Source of the DNA: Syngnathus acus
Taxonomy: Eukaryota; Chordata; Actinopteri; Syngnathiformes; Syngnathidae
Direction: 5' to 3'
Assembly (NCBI RefSeq): GCF_901709675.1
Contig: NC_051104.1
Location: 1,489,001 to 1,553,000 of the forward strand
Length of the DNA stretch: 64,000 nt
Shown here piece by piece: positions 1 through 11,964 of the stretch; position 1 is the stretch's first letter, and each line of letters opens with the position of its first letter. The notes under the pieces are model-generated. The model ran no database searches. It had not been told where the DNA came from and worked only from the letters and a program-made list of their open reading frames with translations. The translations under genes and the position numbers were made by a program.

Positions 1-589
1 AGACTACAATTGCATTTGAATTTTGCACAGTGGTGAAACATCAATTGTCATGGCGACACAAAGCGTATTCTTCCACGTGGATGCTATCGCAGCATGCTTC
101 CCTCGAGATAAAGTTAAAGTAGCGCATGTCGGATTCCATGTCTCCTCACTATCGACACGTGTATGCCCAATCTCGGGGGCGTCATCACTCGCGTCAACAT
201 TTGACATTTTCTCAAAAGATGTCGAGACTTTGTTTTCTTCTCCAAATGTGTATGCTAATATGTTAGCATGCTAATCAAGGGCCTTGTTGTTGCCCCGCTC
301 CCCAAATTCTCCTCTTACTGCTCCCACCAGAAGAAGAAAGAGTTTTTGTGTGTTGAGCCATTAAAAGAGGAAGAACAATCGCACTCATTGACTGGTACTT
401 GATTAGCTACGACCGAGCGCGTCCGAGAGTGGGTCAAATTTGTCTCCTGTGCTCGCCGGTTGCTAAGGAGGAGAGATTGCTTTACTCATGGGAGTAAAGT
501 TTCCTGTTCGCACACACGCGGGCGTGCTCACGAGGTCACCGCTCTCACGTTACCGCCTGGCATAGCTGCGGTGGCATCGAGCAGTTTGA

Positions 590-1776
590 CCAAAATATTG
601 GGACGCCTTTAGAATGCCAAATGTGTTTTCGGTCAATGGGGAAGTGGAAATATACTTGTGAGATGTCAACAGTTGTGTTTTTATCTTTTAACTGTCATCT
701 ACTCCTGTGGGGTATGGGCAAAAGTATTAGGACACCTACAGGAACTAAAAATGTTTTATATATACGTATATGTTTTTGAAAAACTACAAGCGGCCCATCT
801 GTGACGTTTGTCCAAAAGTATTGGGACACCAGCAGAAAGTGAGAAAAACATACAAAGCGTCAAGAGTCGTTCTTTTTGTAAAACAAAATGCTTCTAAAAA
901 TCAAGCTGCAGGTGCGCATTCTTGTGCTATCTGCCATCTATGTTCTCTGCTGCCCATGGGGGTGACAAACGTTATCCCGGCATCAACGACATCCTATTTT
1001 GGCTTGCTTCGACAATCACAGACGCCATCTTGTCTTTACAGTGACGTTTGTAAACGAGGAATTTCCTGCCATCCATCAGGGCGCTCGTCTGAAGGGAATT
1101 TGGGCCCTTAATTTCTTCCCGCAGTCTCTTATGACATAAACGGCATGGGAATTCCATTGGGGAAATTATAAATATTTTTATATATTTTAAAAATATAAAG
1201 GACACAATCTCATATTTTTGCCTGCCCTAAAAATTCACATTGCCTGTTTTGTAAGCATCAGCTCAGCCTCATTTTACCCATCTTTTTTTTAGGAGGAGGG
1301 GCACATATTACATAAGACGTTACATCACCAGCATCAGTACCGACATCTTGTCAGAGCATCGCGTGTCGCCATCTTGCAGCCTTGCCGCTCATGTCAGGTG
1401 ATGTTTCGACATTCTGAAAATGTTTTCACACGTGTACTTCCAAAAGATAGCCGGTTCTTTCTCTCACAGCACCGCTTGTAAACAAATCTGTCAATGTCAC
1501 CCGAGCGAGGACGAGCCGCTGGCAAAACGGGAAATGGCTTGAGTGACAATTTTAATCGGCGGGGGTCGAGTCCGAGTCAACATCAAACAAAGACGATGAT
1601 GCCTTATCTACTCCAAACAACACAGCTTTGCCTTAAGCAAATTTTTATTTAGTTTGGTCAAATGAATCCATTTTTAGAACACATACGATGGTTGGAATTG
1701 AATTCCAAAAGAAATGGGAAAAACGGCCCCCACCCCCCCCCACCCCCCACCGCCTGTTGGTGTCCCAATAATTTTG
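590..1776. repeat. Cluster of diverged transposon-end words
   Basis: The word CAAAAGTATTGGGACACC, exact or with one to three changes, occurs at about 590-607, 719-737 and 812-830, and inverted at about 1759-1776. Direct and inverted copies suggest remnants of a DNA-transposon family with such ends. No transposase frame is visible, and the family name is not certain. Confidence 0.4.
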
Positions 1777-2107
1777 TTCGGTGGTTAATGGTTGACCACT
1801 TGGTGTTACTTTTTAACCGGGTGGGAAATCCCTTTCCACGCTGAACAGTTGTGGGAACGCGGGCACGGTCCACACGTCACCTACACACCGTCACAATGAG
1901 GCCTCGCGATAAAATATGTTCTCGCTAATTCGACGTCTTTCGTACTTTAGTTCACTTCTTTAACTTTGAATATGGATAACTTTGGCTTTCCCCTGAAATC
2001 ATCACATACAGGAGCTAAATGCCAATCAAACTTCAACTCATTCAATCGGCTCGACTTTGCTAGTTGCAGTTTGAACAGGAGACGACGTTTACAATTTGGG
2101 TCATTTA

Positions 2108-2278
2108 CCATAATTGTCGGACTATAAGTCGCGTTTTTTTTTCATAGTTTGGGTGGAGGGGCGACTTATACTCAGGAGCGATTTATATACATATATGTGG
2201 GTTTTTTTTCACTTTTTTGGGCATTTTATGGCTGGTGCGACTTATACTCCGGTGCGACTTATAGTCCGAAAATTACGG
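2108..2278. mobile_element. Short TIR element (MITE), TA target site
   Basis: The left end reads CCATAATTGTCGGACTATAA and the right end is its near-perfect inverse complement ending in ATTACGG, both flanked by TA. The inside holds repeats of GGTGCGACTTATACTC. It shares ends and internal words with the larger copy at 20626-21426. TA flanks and TIRs fit a Tc1/mariner-type non-autonomous element; there is no coding capacity. Confidence 0.65.
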
Positions 2279-2290
2279 TAAATGATGTAA

Positions 2291-2292
<2 letters not shown>

Positions 2293-2329
<37 letters not shown>
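2293..2329. repeat. (GT)n microsatellite
   Basis: About 18 uninterrupted GT units lie immediately downstream of the TIR element. Confidence 0.95.
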
Positions 2330-2332
<3 letters not shown>

Positions 2333-2573
2333 ACGGATATGTTCGCTGAGCTGCGCCCGCGACCCTCGTGAGGATAAGCGCTTCAGAAAATGTATGTATG
2401 TTTGTAGATAAGGATGATTGTGGCTCATTAAGTGCATCGTAGAGTGGTTGTGTGTTGCTCCTTATCCCTCTCGTGTGTGCACATTCTATGGGAGCAAAAG
2501 TGTATGTTTACTTAGTCACATTTATCTAGAAGTTTTTATTCTTTATTAGCTCATTACAATTGGTTTTATGTCA

Positions 2574-2576
2574 GTG

Positions 2577-2609
<33 letters not shown>

Positions 2610-2614
2610 GTGTG
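2574..2614. repeat. Interrupted (GT)n microsatellite
   Basis: GT repeats are interrupted by GC and TA dinucleotides. Confidence 0.9.
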
Positions 2615-4342
2615 AATGTTGGCAAAGCAAATTCACAAACCTCCATCGTCGCTAGCTTAAACATAGACACGCTAATGAAGCTGATGATTGAGATGAAACG
2701 GCACTCATGAAAACAACTGGATGAGACTTGCGGAGCGCATAATGCGCTGCTGTCTAAACAGATGAGCGCGTGCTAAATAAGGGTCAACCGCTCCTATTTG
2801 CAGTCATAACAAGCCACGTTGGCGCCGACGCCAGGATTACAGTGGCCCACTTCCTGCTAACGGCCTTCGATGAACAAAAGTCCGAGTGTGCGGACGCGGA
2901 TCGATAAGCGGTTTTATCGTATTGCGCGCATTTATGTCGAGCCGCTTTGCACCCGGTCTTACGGCTAGGGAGGCGCGCGGTCGCGGCTTAAGCGGGCCGC
3001 TCGCTCTTATTATTGTGTAAAGGTCGCCAGTCGGGGAAGTGGATCTCATTATTGCCAGAAGGCGTTTGTAATCCCGGCACTCGAGTGCTAGTTTATGAGC
3101 AACACTAGCTTAATGCGAGCATATCATAACAAAGCCCATGGACGCTAGTTGGAGGTTTGCACCGGCACTCGAGTGTGGAGCTTTGCACAGTTCGACTGAC
3201 CTTGCGGAATAGTGGAAGGGGCAAATTGTTGCCCAGCTTCCTTGGCAACGGCAAGTGATCTGGGATGCCACGGGAATATTAATGGCTCTCATCTGCTCGG
3301 ATCTTGGCCCGGCATATGAAGCCCGCCATGTGGTCTCTTCCAGTGGGGCCTTTTCTTTTGTTTGACATGCTCGCACTGTGAAAGCTTTTTTTTTTTTTTT
3401 GCAGGCAAAAAGAAAAAGGACAACAGCGGGGTGAAGGAAAGCAGAAAAAAGACATCAAAGACGAGCAAATAAGACAAAATAAAATTAACAATATTACCTT
3501 AAAAATGGTGCTGCTTGAACGTCTCTCTAAGGACACAAGCACCTTTTTGAAGCCAATGATAACAGTTCTGCGCTTGCTCAGCTGGCCGTCAGCTGTCACA
3601 AAGTGACTGAGTGCAGGCCCGGTGCTGTCGCTGTTTCCTGTCCGGATGCAAATCAAACAAATTCAAATTAATCATTTTGTTAGCCTAACAGCAGGGTTGC
3701 TGAAGTCGATTAGGAATGTTTTTAGGAATCAAGAAAGGCACAACAAATTCAACAAACAAAAAAAGTACCGCCACCTGAATGACATTAAAAAAATAGACCA
3801 AACATAATAGACAACAACAAAAATAGACACACATAGGACTGCCCCCTCATTTGAATAACATTACCTTTTGCATTGCAGGACAAAAAATGCCAAAATAATA
3901 AACAAATAAACAAATAAATAATGAATGAGAAAATAAAAACAAATATAAAATGTAATTTGAAATCTATATACGGAAGTAAAAAACACAAAAGTATACATAC
4001 AAAAATATATATAATTCAAAATAGAAGTAAAAGTAAACCCAAAATTTAAAATAACTATAGTGAAAAATACAAACAATAAAATATTAATTTATTTTATTTT
4101 TTCAATTTTCTTCTTCATTTTTCTTTTTATTTATTTGCAATTTTGGCCGTTTTGGTCCTCCTCCATATCAGGTGGCAGAGAAGGAAAACAGTGGTTATTT
4201 TGCACTGCATTTGGGTGGTTGATGCGAATTCACGTGAATTGGGGCGAAGCGGTTTTAAAAGCTAAAATGTGTGCTTGCATACAGTCGAGAGAAAATGACT
4301 CGCATGTGTGTTTGTGCTATAATAATCGCTATCAGAAGGCCA

Positions 4343-4344
<2 letters not shown>

Positions 4345-4399
<55 letters not shown>

Positions 4400-4528
4400 G
4401 TGTGTGCATTGTGTGTATACTGTACACGGAATCACAGCACTTCTGTGAGGTCTCACACACACACACACACACGCACACACACTAACACACACACGCGCGC
4501 ACCGCCACACGCACACACACACGCACAC

Positions 4529-4562
<34 letters not shown>
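4345..4562. repeat. (TG)n followed by (CA)n, inverted microsatellite pair
   Basis: A pure TG tract at about 4345-4410 is followed, after roughly 45 bp, by an interrupted CA tract at about 4453-4562. The two tracts are complementary in opposite orientation and can pair as a long hairpin. The open frames seen on both strands here are Val-Cys or Thr-His runs and are not genes. Confidence 0.9.
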
Positions 4563-4567
<5 letters not shown>

Positions 4568-5742
4568 TAAACGCATGGGGCGTCAACTGTCTGACTGAAG
4601 TTAGTGTAGCATGAAAGGTGGCAATGGACGAAGATAATGACGATGTTTATCATTTGGCCAAAGAGGGACTCGACCTTGAGATGACTTTTGTTGTCATGTA
4701 AACAGGACTCCTCTTTCCTGTTCTTCTGGAAGATAAACTTTTGACCTCAGTTGAAATCTATGGCAAGTCACAGTCACTAGCATTTTTTCTGCCTACAATA
4801 ATGTCTTTTTTTGTTGATCTACTTGGATTGTTTGACCAGTGCGGGCATCAATATTTTGTCTTAATTTTTTTTATATTATTTATATATTTATAGTTTTTAG
4901 TCATATTTTATTATTATTAGTGGTAGTAGAAGTAGTCGTCGTCAGCATAAGATTCCAGACTAGCGTGACCTCAATTTCATTTAATTTGAATTGATTTAAT
5001 TTAAAAAATATTTCTATTTAGACTGATTTGTATTATTATTTTAAATGTATTTTACATTTTGTATTTTTCCAATTTGTTTCCTGGCAACTGTGTTCATACA
5101 GACTATCGTGGCCTAACGATGAACATAGCGTGAGGGGTTAGAGCGCCACCTAGTGATTGGTTATGAACTTAACCTTCAACAAGTACTGTACCTGATCTGA
5201 TTTTGTCGGTTTAATGTACTCCACAAACAGATGCATTGAAACCTTACAACTGCACTCCTCCATGCACTTACAGGTCATACGGAACATGTTGGTTCCAGGC
5301 CCACCCATGCAGGACATGGTTTCGTTTGTTTGTGTTGACTTCCCGTCTGGGCCAAAATAAGAGAACGTGCGTCCCATCAAGCAAATGCGGCGTTCTTGTT
5401 ATAGCTAATGGATTGTTCTCATGGTTTATTCAGCGCATCCTCCCGCTGCCCCATTGTTTTGGGGCCTCTGGGAATTTACTAATGTGGCGCCAGCGCAAGA
5501 GGTTAAATAAAGTCTGATCCTTTCTCCAGGTGACCCAAACATCCTTGCTAATGAATCCTTAAGTCATGATTTGATCTCTTGTTAAGGTTGTATCTTTGCT
5601 TACTTCCACCTGCAACCTAACTGGAATTATTTGCCCCATGAAATGTTTCTAATGTACTTCTGACCAATTTGTTTATTGTGTGAAGGCGAAGACGTATTCT
5701 CATGTTACGTCACATTCTTTGGGGCGACACTTTTTTTGGATA

Positions 5743-5912
5743 AAATATTTATTTTCAAGTTTCACCTCCATTTATTTTTCAAGATTCTTTTTTTTTTCAG
5801 TTACATGCTTAATATTTTCAGATTCACACCTCTTTTTTTTCAGGTTCAACTTGTTTTTTCAGATTCTGATCTTTTTTTTCAGGTTCAAATCTTTTTTTCG
5901 AGTTTCACAATT
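5743..5912 (+). repeat. Pyrimidine-CAG repeat array
   Basis: Five or more copies of a 20-30 bp unit made of a T-run, then CAG, then RTTC(A/T) occur in a row. Each looks like a vertebrate 3' splice site. Related T-rich words appear at 11515-11608 and in inverse orientation at 11866-11930. Confidence 0.5.
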
Positions 5913-6970
5913 TTGAACCGAATTTGGCGTGTCGGGCGTGGGAGTGGAGCTTAACGGGGAGTGGAATCGCGTGTGTCAGCTGAAAAAGAATGCTCGGAAC
6001 CATCCTCAGAGACAGCGTCTGTTAGGGTTTGCAGAATAGTGAGCACCACCCTAACAGCGTCTTCAGGGAGTGCAGAGACTTATTACTTATTTTCACGTAT
6101 TGACTTAGTGTAATAGGGCTGCTGTTAGTATTAGTACCCGCTGTAACTTTGCCTGAGGAGAGGGGAACCTGTTCAAATTTGCTTAGGAGAAATACAGCAT
6201 TAATTTTTTTTTTTAAACGAGCACTGATGCAGAATTAAACCGTTTCATCTTTAAACTATTCAGCTTATGCCTACTGATTTTCCATAACATTCCCCAAGTT
6301 TTTATTCAGCTTTTTTGCCCTCACACGCAATTTCCAAAGAAATTGCATTTTCTAGTTCTTGTTGGATTTCATGTTAATGTTTACCTGCTTCATTCCAGTA
6401 AGCATATGTTGAAATAATTATCCCAAGTTTGTTTCACAATGCCAGACTTTACTCCCCATGCACACACACCCATAGTCCCACACTCCTTTTCTGACTGGTT
6501 AAGCAAAAAAATGGGAAGTCAATCTTTGCTGACGTGCAATGAGCTGCTAAGTTTCCTCTTCTAGTGACCTTGTGTGCACAAAAACACCACCGTAAGTCAT
6601 TGAAAAAATGTCCCAAGTACAAGAAAAAACACAAACATAAACACACACAATTCGAGTCTAGCTCCTACTCTACCCAGCAGAGACCGAGAAAGAGGTCTCA
6701 ATAGAAGACAAAGTAACCAGTTAATCTATACATAAACAAAACATGCAAAGGGTTAAAACAACAGCTGATCAGTTGGTATTTGCTGCCTTCTGGCGGACAC
6801 ATATATGCGCGCATCATGGGCATTGTGCGCTTGCGTGTCGAAAGTCCACAAATCAATAATATATAAATTAAGATTCACTGGTAAAAAAATAAACTAAAAT
6901 GTTTTAAGCGTATCTCTATCACCAAATGACTCCAAAAATTCCGTTTTTTAACATTTCCTAAGAAAAATTG

Positions 6971-7300
6971 TGTCGACACAGTTTGTATTTTAAATCGGAA
7001 GCATCTGCATTATCACACTAACCAATCACGTTCGTCCAAGGGCGTTAACCCAAGTGCCGATTGGCTAAAACGAGAGTCAGTCAACAATCTCAACCTGTAA
7101 CATTTTACTACTATTTTGTTCGCTGATGGAACCATAAGGTTTTGTGTTTTTTTTCCAAACATTTTTAATTAAAATAAATTATCTCGGCACAGCGTGTGTC
7201 GCAATGAAAAATATTCTGAGCGCGGGCCCCTGTGGTCCTAACCAATCACGTTCGAGCAAGGGCATAAAACGCGGCGTTAATTGGCTCAAACGTGAGCGTC
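6971..7300. repeat. Diverged tandem duplication with CCAAT boxes upstream of rdh12l
   Basis: ACCAATCACGTTCG at 7021 recurs at 7241, and ATTGGCT at about 7060 recurs at 7280, both offset by 220 bp. Upstream, TCGACACAG (6973) corresponds to TCGGCACAG (7184). The duplicated block therefore spans about 210-220 bp, and each copy carries a forward CCAAT and an inverted CCAAT box about 35 bp apart. The second copy ends about 60 bp before a TATA-like motif, so this probably is the promoter. Confidence 0.6.
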
Positions 7301-7358
7301 AATTTGGAGGAAGCCAGGTCTGCGTCGTCGGTTTTGGCGTGGTGGACGAAGGCGCTTT

Positions 7359-7364
7359 TATAAG
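7359..7364 (+). promoter_or_regulatory. TATA-like box of rdh12l
   Basis: TATAAG lies within TTTTATAAG, downstream of the CCAAT pairs and about 80 bp before a good donor (AAG|GTGAGA at 7443). This predicts a short non-coding first exon, roughly 7387-7442. The transcription start is inferred. Confidence 0.4.
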
Positions 7365-7628
7365 TATCAACGTGAGTTTTTGCACATTTGTTGTTGCTTG
7401 TTTTCCTTCAAGACTTCAAGAAAGCGACATGCAGTATTTAAGGTGAGAACTTTAACAAGTTAATGACGACGCAGCTGGTAATCATCGTCATAATTTTATG
7501 TTTAATAATAAACAAATATTTTACGTGTGAGGCTCTTCGTGTTAAGATGGCACTGGAGAAGTTTCTATGACTTTTCCAAGTCATAAGTTTTGCCGCGATT
7601 GTTAGTTTTTGTTTAAGTGACTCAACAG

Positions 7629-9841
7629 ATGTTTTACCGGTTGAGTCACTCGCTGTTTGACAGGGATCAGTTCCGCGCTCCCTGGGACAGCGATGTGAGG
7701 CTCGATGGCAAAACTGTGCTCATCACCGGGGCCAACTCCGGCATCGGCAAGGAGACGGCGGCCAACCTGGCCACCAGAGGTCAGTGTGACCAAAGCAAAC
7801 ACACCTGAGATTTTTTTTTTTGAGTCATTCTTTTAACATTAGGTAGGCTAAAGGTGCATAAAATAGCATAACGTTTTAATAACTTTTTACACCGGTCCCA
7901 CCTTTTCGCAAGTATTTATTTTTAACACTTTGTACATTGTGGTTTGATATTTTGGTGACAATAGACTTGTTTTTTTTATTTGACGTCCTTTTTTGTAGTT
8001 TGCAGTACTTTCTTTGGATGGATCAAACTTAGAAATTCGATGGCGAAATTAATGTTCTCAATTAGGGGGCGTGCTTGTGTAATCGTTAAACTTTATCAAT
8101 TATTTTGTCTCTTTGCATTGGAACAATAGTGGATGAATGGCAATCAAATAGAAATGGAAAAATGTATATTTTTTGGTAACATTCTAAAGATAGTGGAAAG
8201 TGTTGTAAAGAAGTATGTTAGTTTTAATGGACCGTCACTTTCCAGGTGTTGCTAATCAATCCATGTCAATTGTGTGTGGTTAGGTGCCAGAGTGATCATG
8301 GCGTGCAGGGACATGGAGAAAGCTCAGGTGGCCCTCACAGAAGTTAGAGACCGGTCCCTCAATGACGACGTGGTTTGCATGAAATTAGATATGGCTGACA
8401 CCAAATCTATCCGAGAATTTGCACAGGCCATAAATGAAGGTGAGGTGTCATGGATGCCCCCCCGGCTCCCTTTTAATTTGCAGTCAAACATTCCTGTCAT
8501 AATTTTTTATTTTATTTTAGGAGAGTCCAAACTGAACATTCTGATCAACAATGCTGGCGTGATGTGTCCTTACAGCAAAACGGCCGATGGCTTTGAGATG
8601 CACATTGGTGTCAATCACATGGGTGAATGAGTTTTTTTTTTTTTTTTTTTCACATCGCATGTCAATGATGAAATTCATGGAATCTCTTAAATTTAGGTTA
8701 ATGTGAAATTCTGAAAATTGGGGGTGATTTTGGAATATTGAAAAACATTTCCAGACCTTTTTAACAGAATGCATTCAAACCCCAAGTAAATGGCTGTTAG
8801 TAGTGTTGGCATCCCACTAGCACATCGTCAGGCCATTCAACAGCGTGAGGAGATTACGGTTATTATGACTCTATTCTTACGGCCTCTTTTATGACAACTG
8901 TTTGCGTTGCGTCACACTTAATGATTCATATATTACGTTTGATTGCTGTTAGTAACATGATAGGACACACAGGTCACTTCAGGTTACATGTTGTCACAAA
9001 CGCTGACTGCTCGCTTTTTCCCCCCAACAAAGTGTTACTTGAATGCCTGGCTGTTTTGGTCATATAGTAAAACTGTCCCTCCCCAAGGTCACTTCCTCTT
9101 GACGTATCTTCTGCTGGATCTCCTGAAGCGTTCGTCTCCCGCCCGCGTGGTGATAGTGTCCTCCATGGCTCACGCTTGGACCTCCATCAAATTTGACGAC
9201 ATCAACAGCAAGCACGCCTACGACAAGTTCAAAGCGTATTCTCAGAGCAAGCTGGCCAACTTGCTTTTCTCGCGCTCTCTCGCCAAACGCTTGGAAGGTC
9301 AGCGCACATTTTCAAAGTTTTATGCAATGAAAAATTTCATGGAATATTTAATGTTGTGTAGCCAATCCAAATAGTTGCTTTAATTAGAATATGCAAGAAG
9401 CGCATCCAATCTGGAAGATCAGTGACAGGTGACATTTTTTTTGACCACCTGGCTGTGTGGTTGTTAGGCACGGGTGTGACGACGTACGCTGTGCATCCAG
9501 GTGTGGTCAACACGGAATTGTGGCGCCACATGAACCGACCTCAACGCTTTGTGATAACGATGATTAGACCGTTTATTAAGACGCCGGCGCAGGGTGCCCG
9601 CACCATCATCTACTGCGCCGTGGAGCCCACGCTGGACAAGGACAGTGGCGGATTCTACATGTAGGCTGGCGCATAACCTCCAAAAGCCCGGGCGTTGCTC
9701 GCTCACCTCCGTTTGTCCCCCACCCTCTATTTCCGCAGGGAATGCGCCCCCGCCGACTGCTCGGCGGAAGGCAGAGACGAAGAGGTGGCGGAGAAGATGT
9801 GGGAGCTTAGTTGTCGGATGCTCAACATCACGTGGGACTGA
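7629..9841 (+). CDS. rdh12l: Retinol dehydrogenase 12-like SDR, 304 aa
   Basis: NAD(P)-dependent short-chain dehydrogenase/reductase of the RDH11/12 group, expected to interconvert retinoid or lipid aldehydes and alcohols. Coding exons: 7629-7779, 8284-8439, 8521-8622, 9088-9297, 9468-9660, 9739-9841 (915 nt). The cofactor motif TGANSGIG lies near the N-terminus, followed by NNAG, a catalytic Ser in VIVSS and the YSQSK active site. The C-terminus MLNITWD is typical of the zebrafish rdh12l group. There is no long N-terminal membrane anchor as in mammalian RDH12, so it may be soluble or weakly membrane-bound. The start ATG follows an acceptor-like CAG directly, so a 5' non-coding exon (to 7442) is likely. 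GTG at 7617 is in frame but not a credible start. Confidence 0.9.
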
Positions 9842-9973
9842 CTTGCCAGGATTGCGACATTTCCTGTTTTGCCGGCTTCGATTGTTTAATCTTCATATCT
9901 CGGTATTCGTTGTGTGGAGCTCTGATTTTGTTGTTGACTTTGTATTGAATGTTCATTTCTACCCAATGTACTC

Positions 9974-9979
9974 AATAAA
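9974..9979 (+). terminator. Polyadenylation signal of rdh12l
   Basis: AATAAA lies 133 bp after the rdh12l stop codon. Confidence 0.75.
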
Positions 9980-11130
9980 CGTTATCTTTAACCTTCACTA
10001 CTTGTTGGCTTTTACTAACATTTCAGTGAAATTTTTGCTATTTGATGAATTTCACCTAGTGATGTTTCACAGCAAGTGAACACATTTCCCATTTTAACGT
10101 TGTCATGAGCTACCATGTTAAAACATGTTTGTACATTTCTCAGGTTGCTTTGTACATATTTTTAGTACCAAGTTTATTTTTTTTGTCCAGTGGACCTTGA
10201 CATATTCACAGTTCTGCATTTGTGGATTCTGCAGATAAGTGTGGGTGTAGTTTCCCATCAAACTAAAAAAATATTCAATATGCTTTTGGTCACATTTTAT
10301 TTTCAAGCAGATATATTTTCCCTTTTGACTCTGCAAATGTTTCATTTGTGCTGACTCGGCACCTTTGTTTTATCTGCTGTCATCCCATCCAACAGCATCA
10401 AAGTTCACAACACGTGCATCTATAAAGGCAATATAAAGATTGAAGATTAATAAATGTACACCTGCATTGTTAAGTGCTTCCACACGCCTTCTAAAAAATA
10501 ATTGCTGCTGAAGTTTCAAAAGCGTCCTGGGACCACATCAAAATGAATGCTGTCCTATTCAATGTTTTGCACAATGCTGGACAAAACATTTTCATACATG
10601 TAGTGTATTGACAATTTTTTTTTTTTTTTTTAAAAGGTCAGGAAGAGGAAGTCTGTAGGAGGAAGCGGGCAAATTGTTCTATCATGAGCTCATTTCATTC
10701 CATCAGTTAATTATGACCTCATTTTGTTCCATTTGCCAATCATGAGCTCATTTCCTTCCATCTTCAAGTCCGGTTTGGGCACATTTTGGACTGAAAACAA
10801 CATCCAAATGATGCTGCCTCAACGCTACACGCATTACATCATTTGTCTCAGTAAGAAGGCACAGGACACCAACCCGAGAAGTAAGCTCCATCCACACGCT
10901 GCATTTTTGAAACCTAACTTTACCCTAACTCGAATTTGAAACTGACTTAGCGATTGTTTTGTGTTGCACTGCTGAATTGAATGTGATGTTAGTTTTTTCT
11001 TTTTTCCTTCTGGTGTGGGAAAATAATATTCGGAAGTGAGCAGAGTGTGTCGCACTTTCTACTCACTGCTGTTTGCTTCAAACTCGAGTTAAATTGGGGT
11101 AAAAAATTTTGGACTTCAAAAAATAAAACT

Positions 11131-11472
11131 GACAATCCAGACTTTCCAACAGCTTCGTACTCCAGGCTGTTAGGATCCTGAACTCGCTCCCCCTTTCAGC
11201 GTAGCGTCCTGTTCTTGCTGTATGCACACTGGCTCGGTTTTGCCCCTCTTATTGAATGGGTTATTGGTCTGTTATTTATTCATCGCTCATTTTATTTTAT
11301 TTATTATTTATTATTTATTATTTATGGTTTGTGCCTTCTTGTTTTTGTTTTGTGTCGCCTACTTGTATGTCTCGTCACCGTGGGATGGAGGAAACGGAAT
11401 TTCGGTTTCTTTGTGTGTCTTGACATATGAAGGGATTGACAATAAAGCTGACTTTGACTTTGACTTTAATAT
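11131..11472 (+). mobile_element. Non-LTR retrotransposon (LINE) 3' fragment
   Basis: A short stretch translates as NSFVLQAVRILNSLP, like the C-terminal end of fish L2/CR1-type ORF2 proteins. It is followed by a 3' UTR ending in GACAATAAAGCTGACTTTGA and a tail of TTTGAC units. The element is 5'-truncated. The clade is inferred from the tail style. Confidence 0.55.
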
Positions 11473-11940
11473 TAGATTAATTTATTAATTTTCAATTTCA
11501 TTGATATTTTGAAATTTGATGTTTTTTTTTCAGTTTTATATTTTCAAATCTTTTATTTTTCATTTTCAAATCTTATCTTTTTGAGTTTCAAATCTTCATT
11601 TTTTTTTTTTATGTGGCCTTGGGGTATCAACCGAGCGATTGACAGCTGAACAAAAACATCTAGGAACCTCCCCCAGTGCCTTTTGGGGAGGTAGAGGAGC
11701 AGGAACTAAATCAAATGTTACCCAACACTTATATAGGCCAGATTGCCAGCTTGACAGTTGATGTCTGGGACAAATTTCTATTTCAAAACCTATTTTGACA
11801 GATTAAGTCCCGTTTTGCAGTTCAATAGCAACATTCCAAGTGCTACACATGGAAAAACATATTTGAAACTGAAAATCAAAGATGTAAATCTAAAAATGTA
11901 AAATGTGCAACTGAAAAACAAATGACATAAAAATGGTAAA

Positions 11941-11964
11941 AGGGTTAGGGTTAGGGTTAGGGTT
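11941..11964 (+). repeat. Interstitial telomere-like repeat
   Basis: About 3.7 uninterrupted units of TTAGGG occur between rdh12l and PKS-A. Confidence 0.85.

Larger units (their letters stand above)
1..6970. other. Gene-free stretch with repeats
   Basis: I find no exon chain resembling a known protein here. Open frames are short and many are produced by simple repeats. The stretch holds diverged transposon fragments, a 171-bp TIR element, several TG/CA microsatellites, pyrimidine-rich CAG arrays and AT-rich sequence. A GC-richer patch at about 2820-3060 has open frames but no recognisable domain. A CTCF-like motif lies at 5143-5156. Confidence 0.6.

Noticed and set aside
2837-3376. Minus-strand open frames in a GC-richer patch
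   Set aside because: No domain, splice context or promoter supports a gene; composition alone explains them.
4060-4653. Open reading frames of 60-140 codons on both strands over the TG/CA tracts
   Set aside because: They encode only Val-Cys or Thr-His runs made by the dinucleotide repeats.
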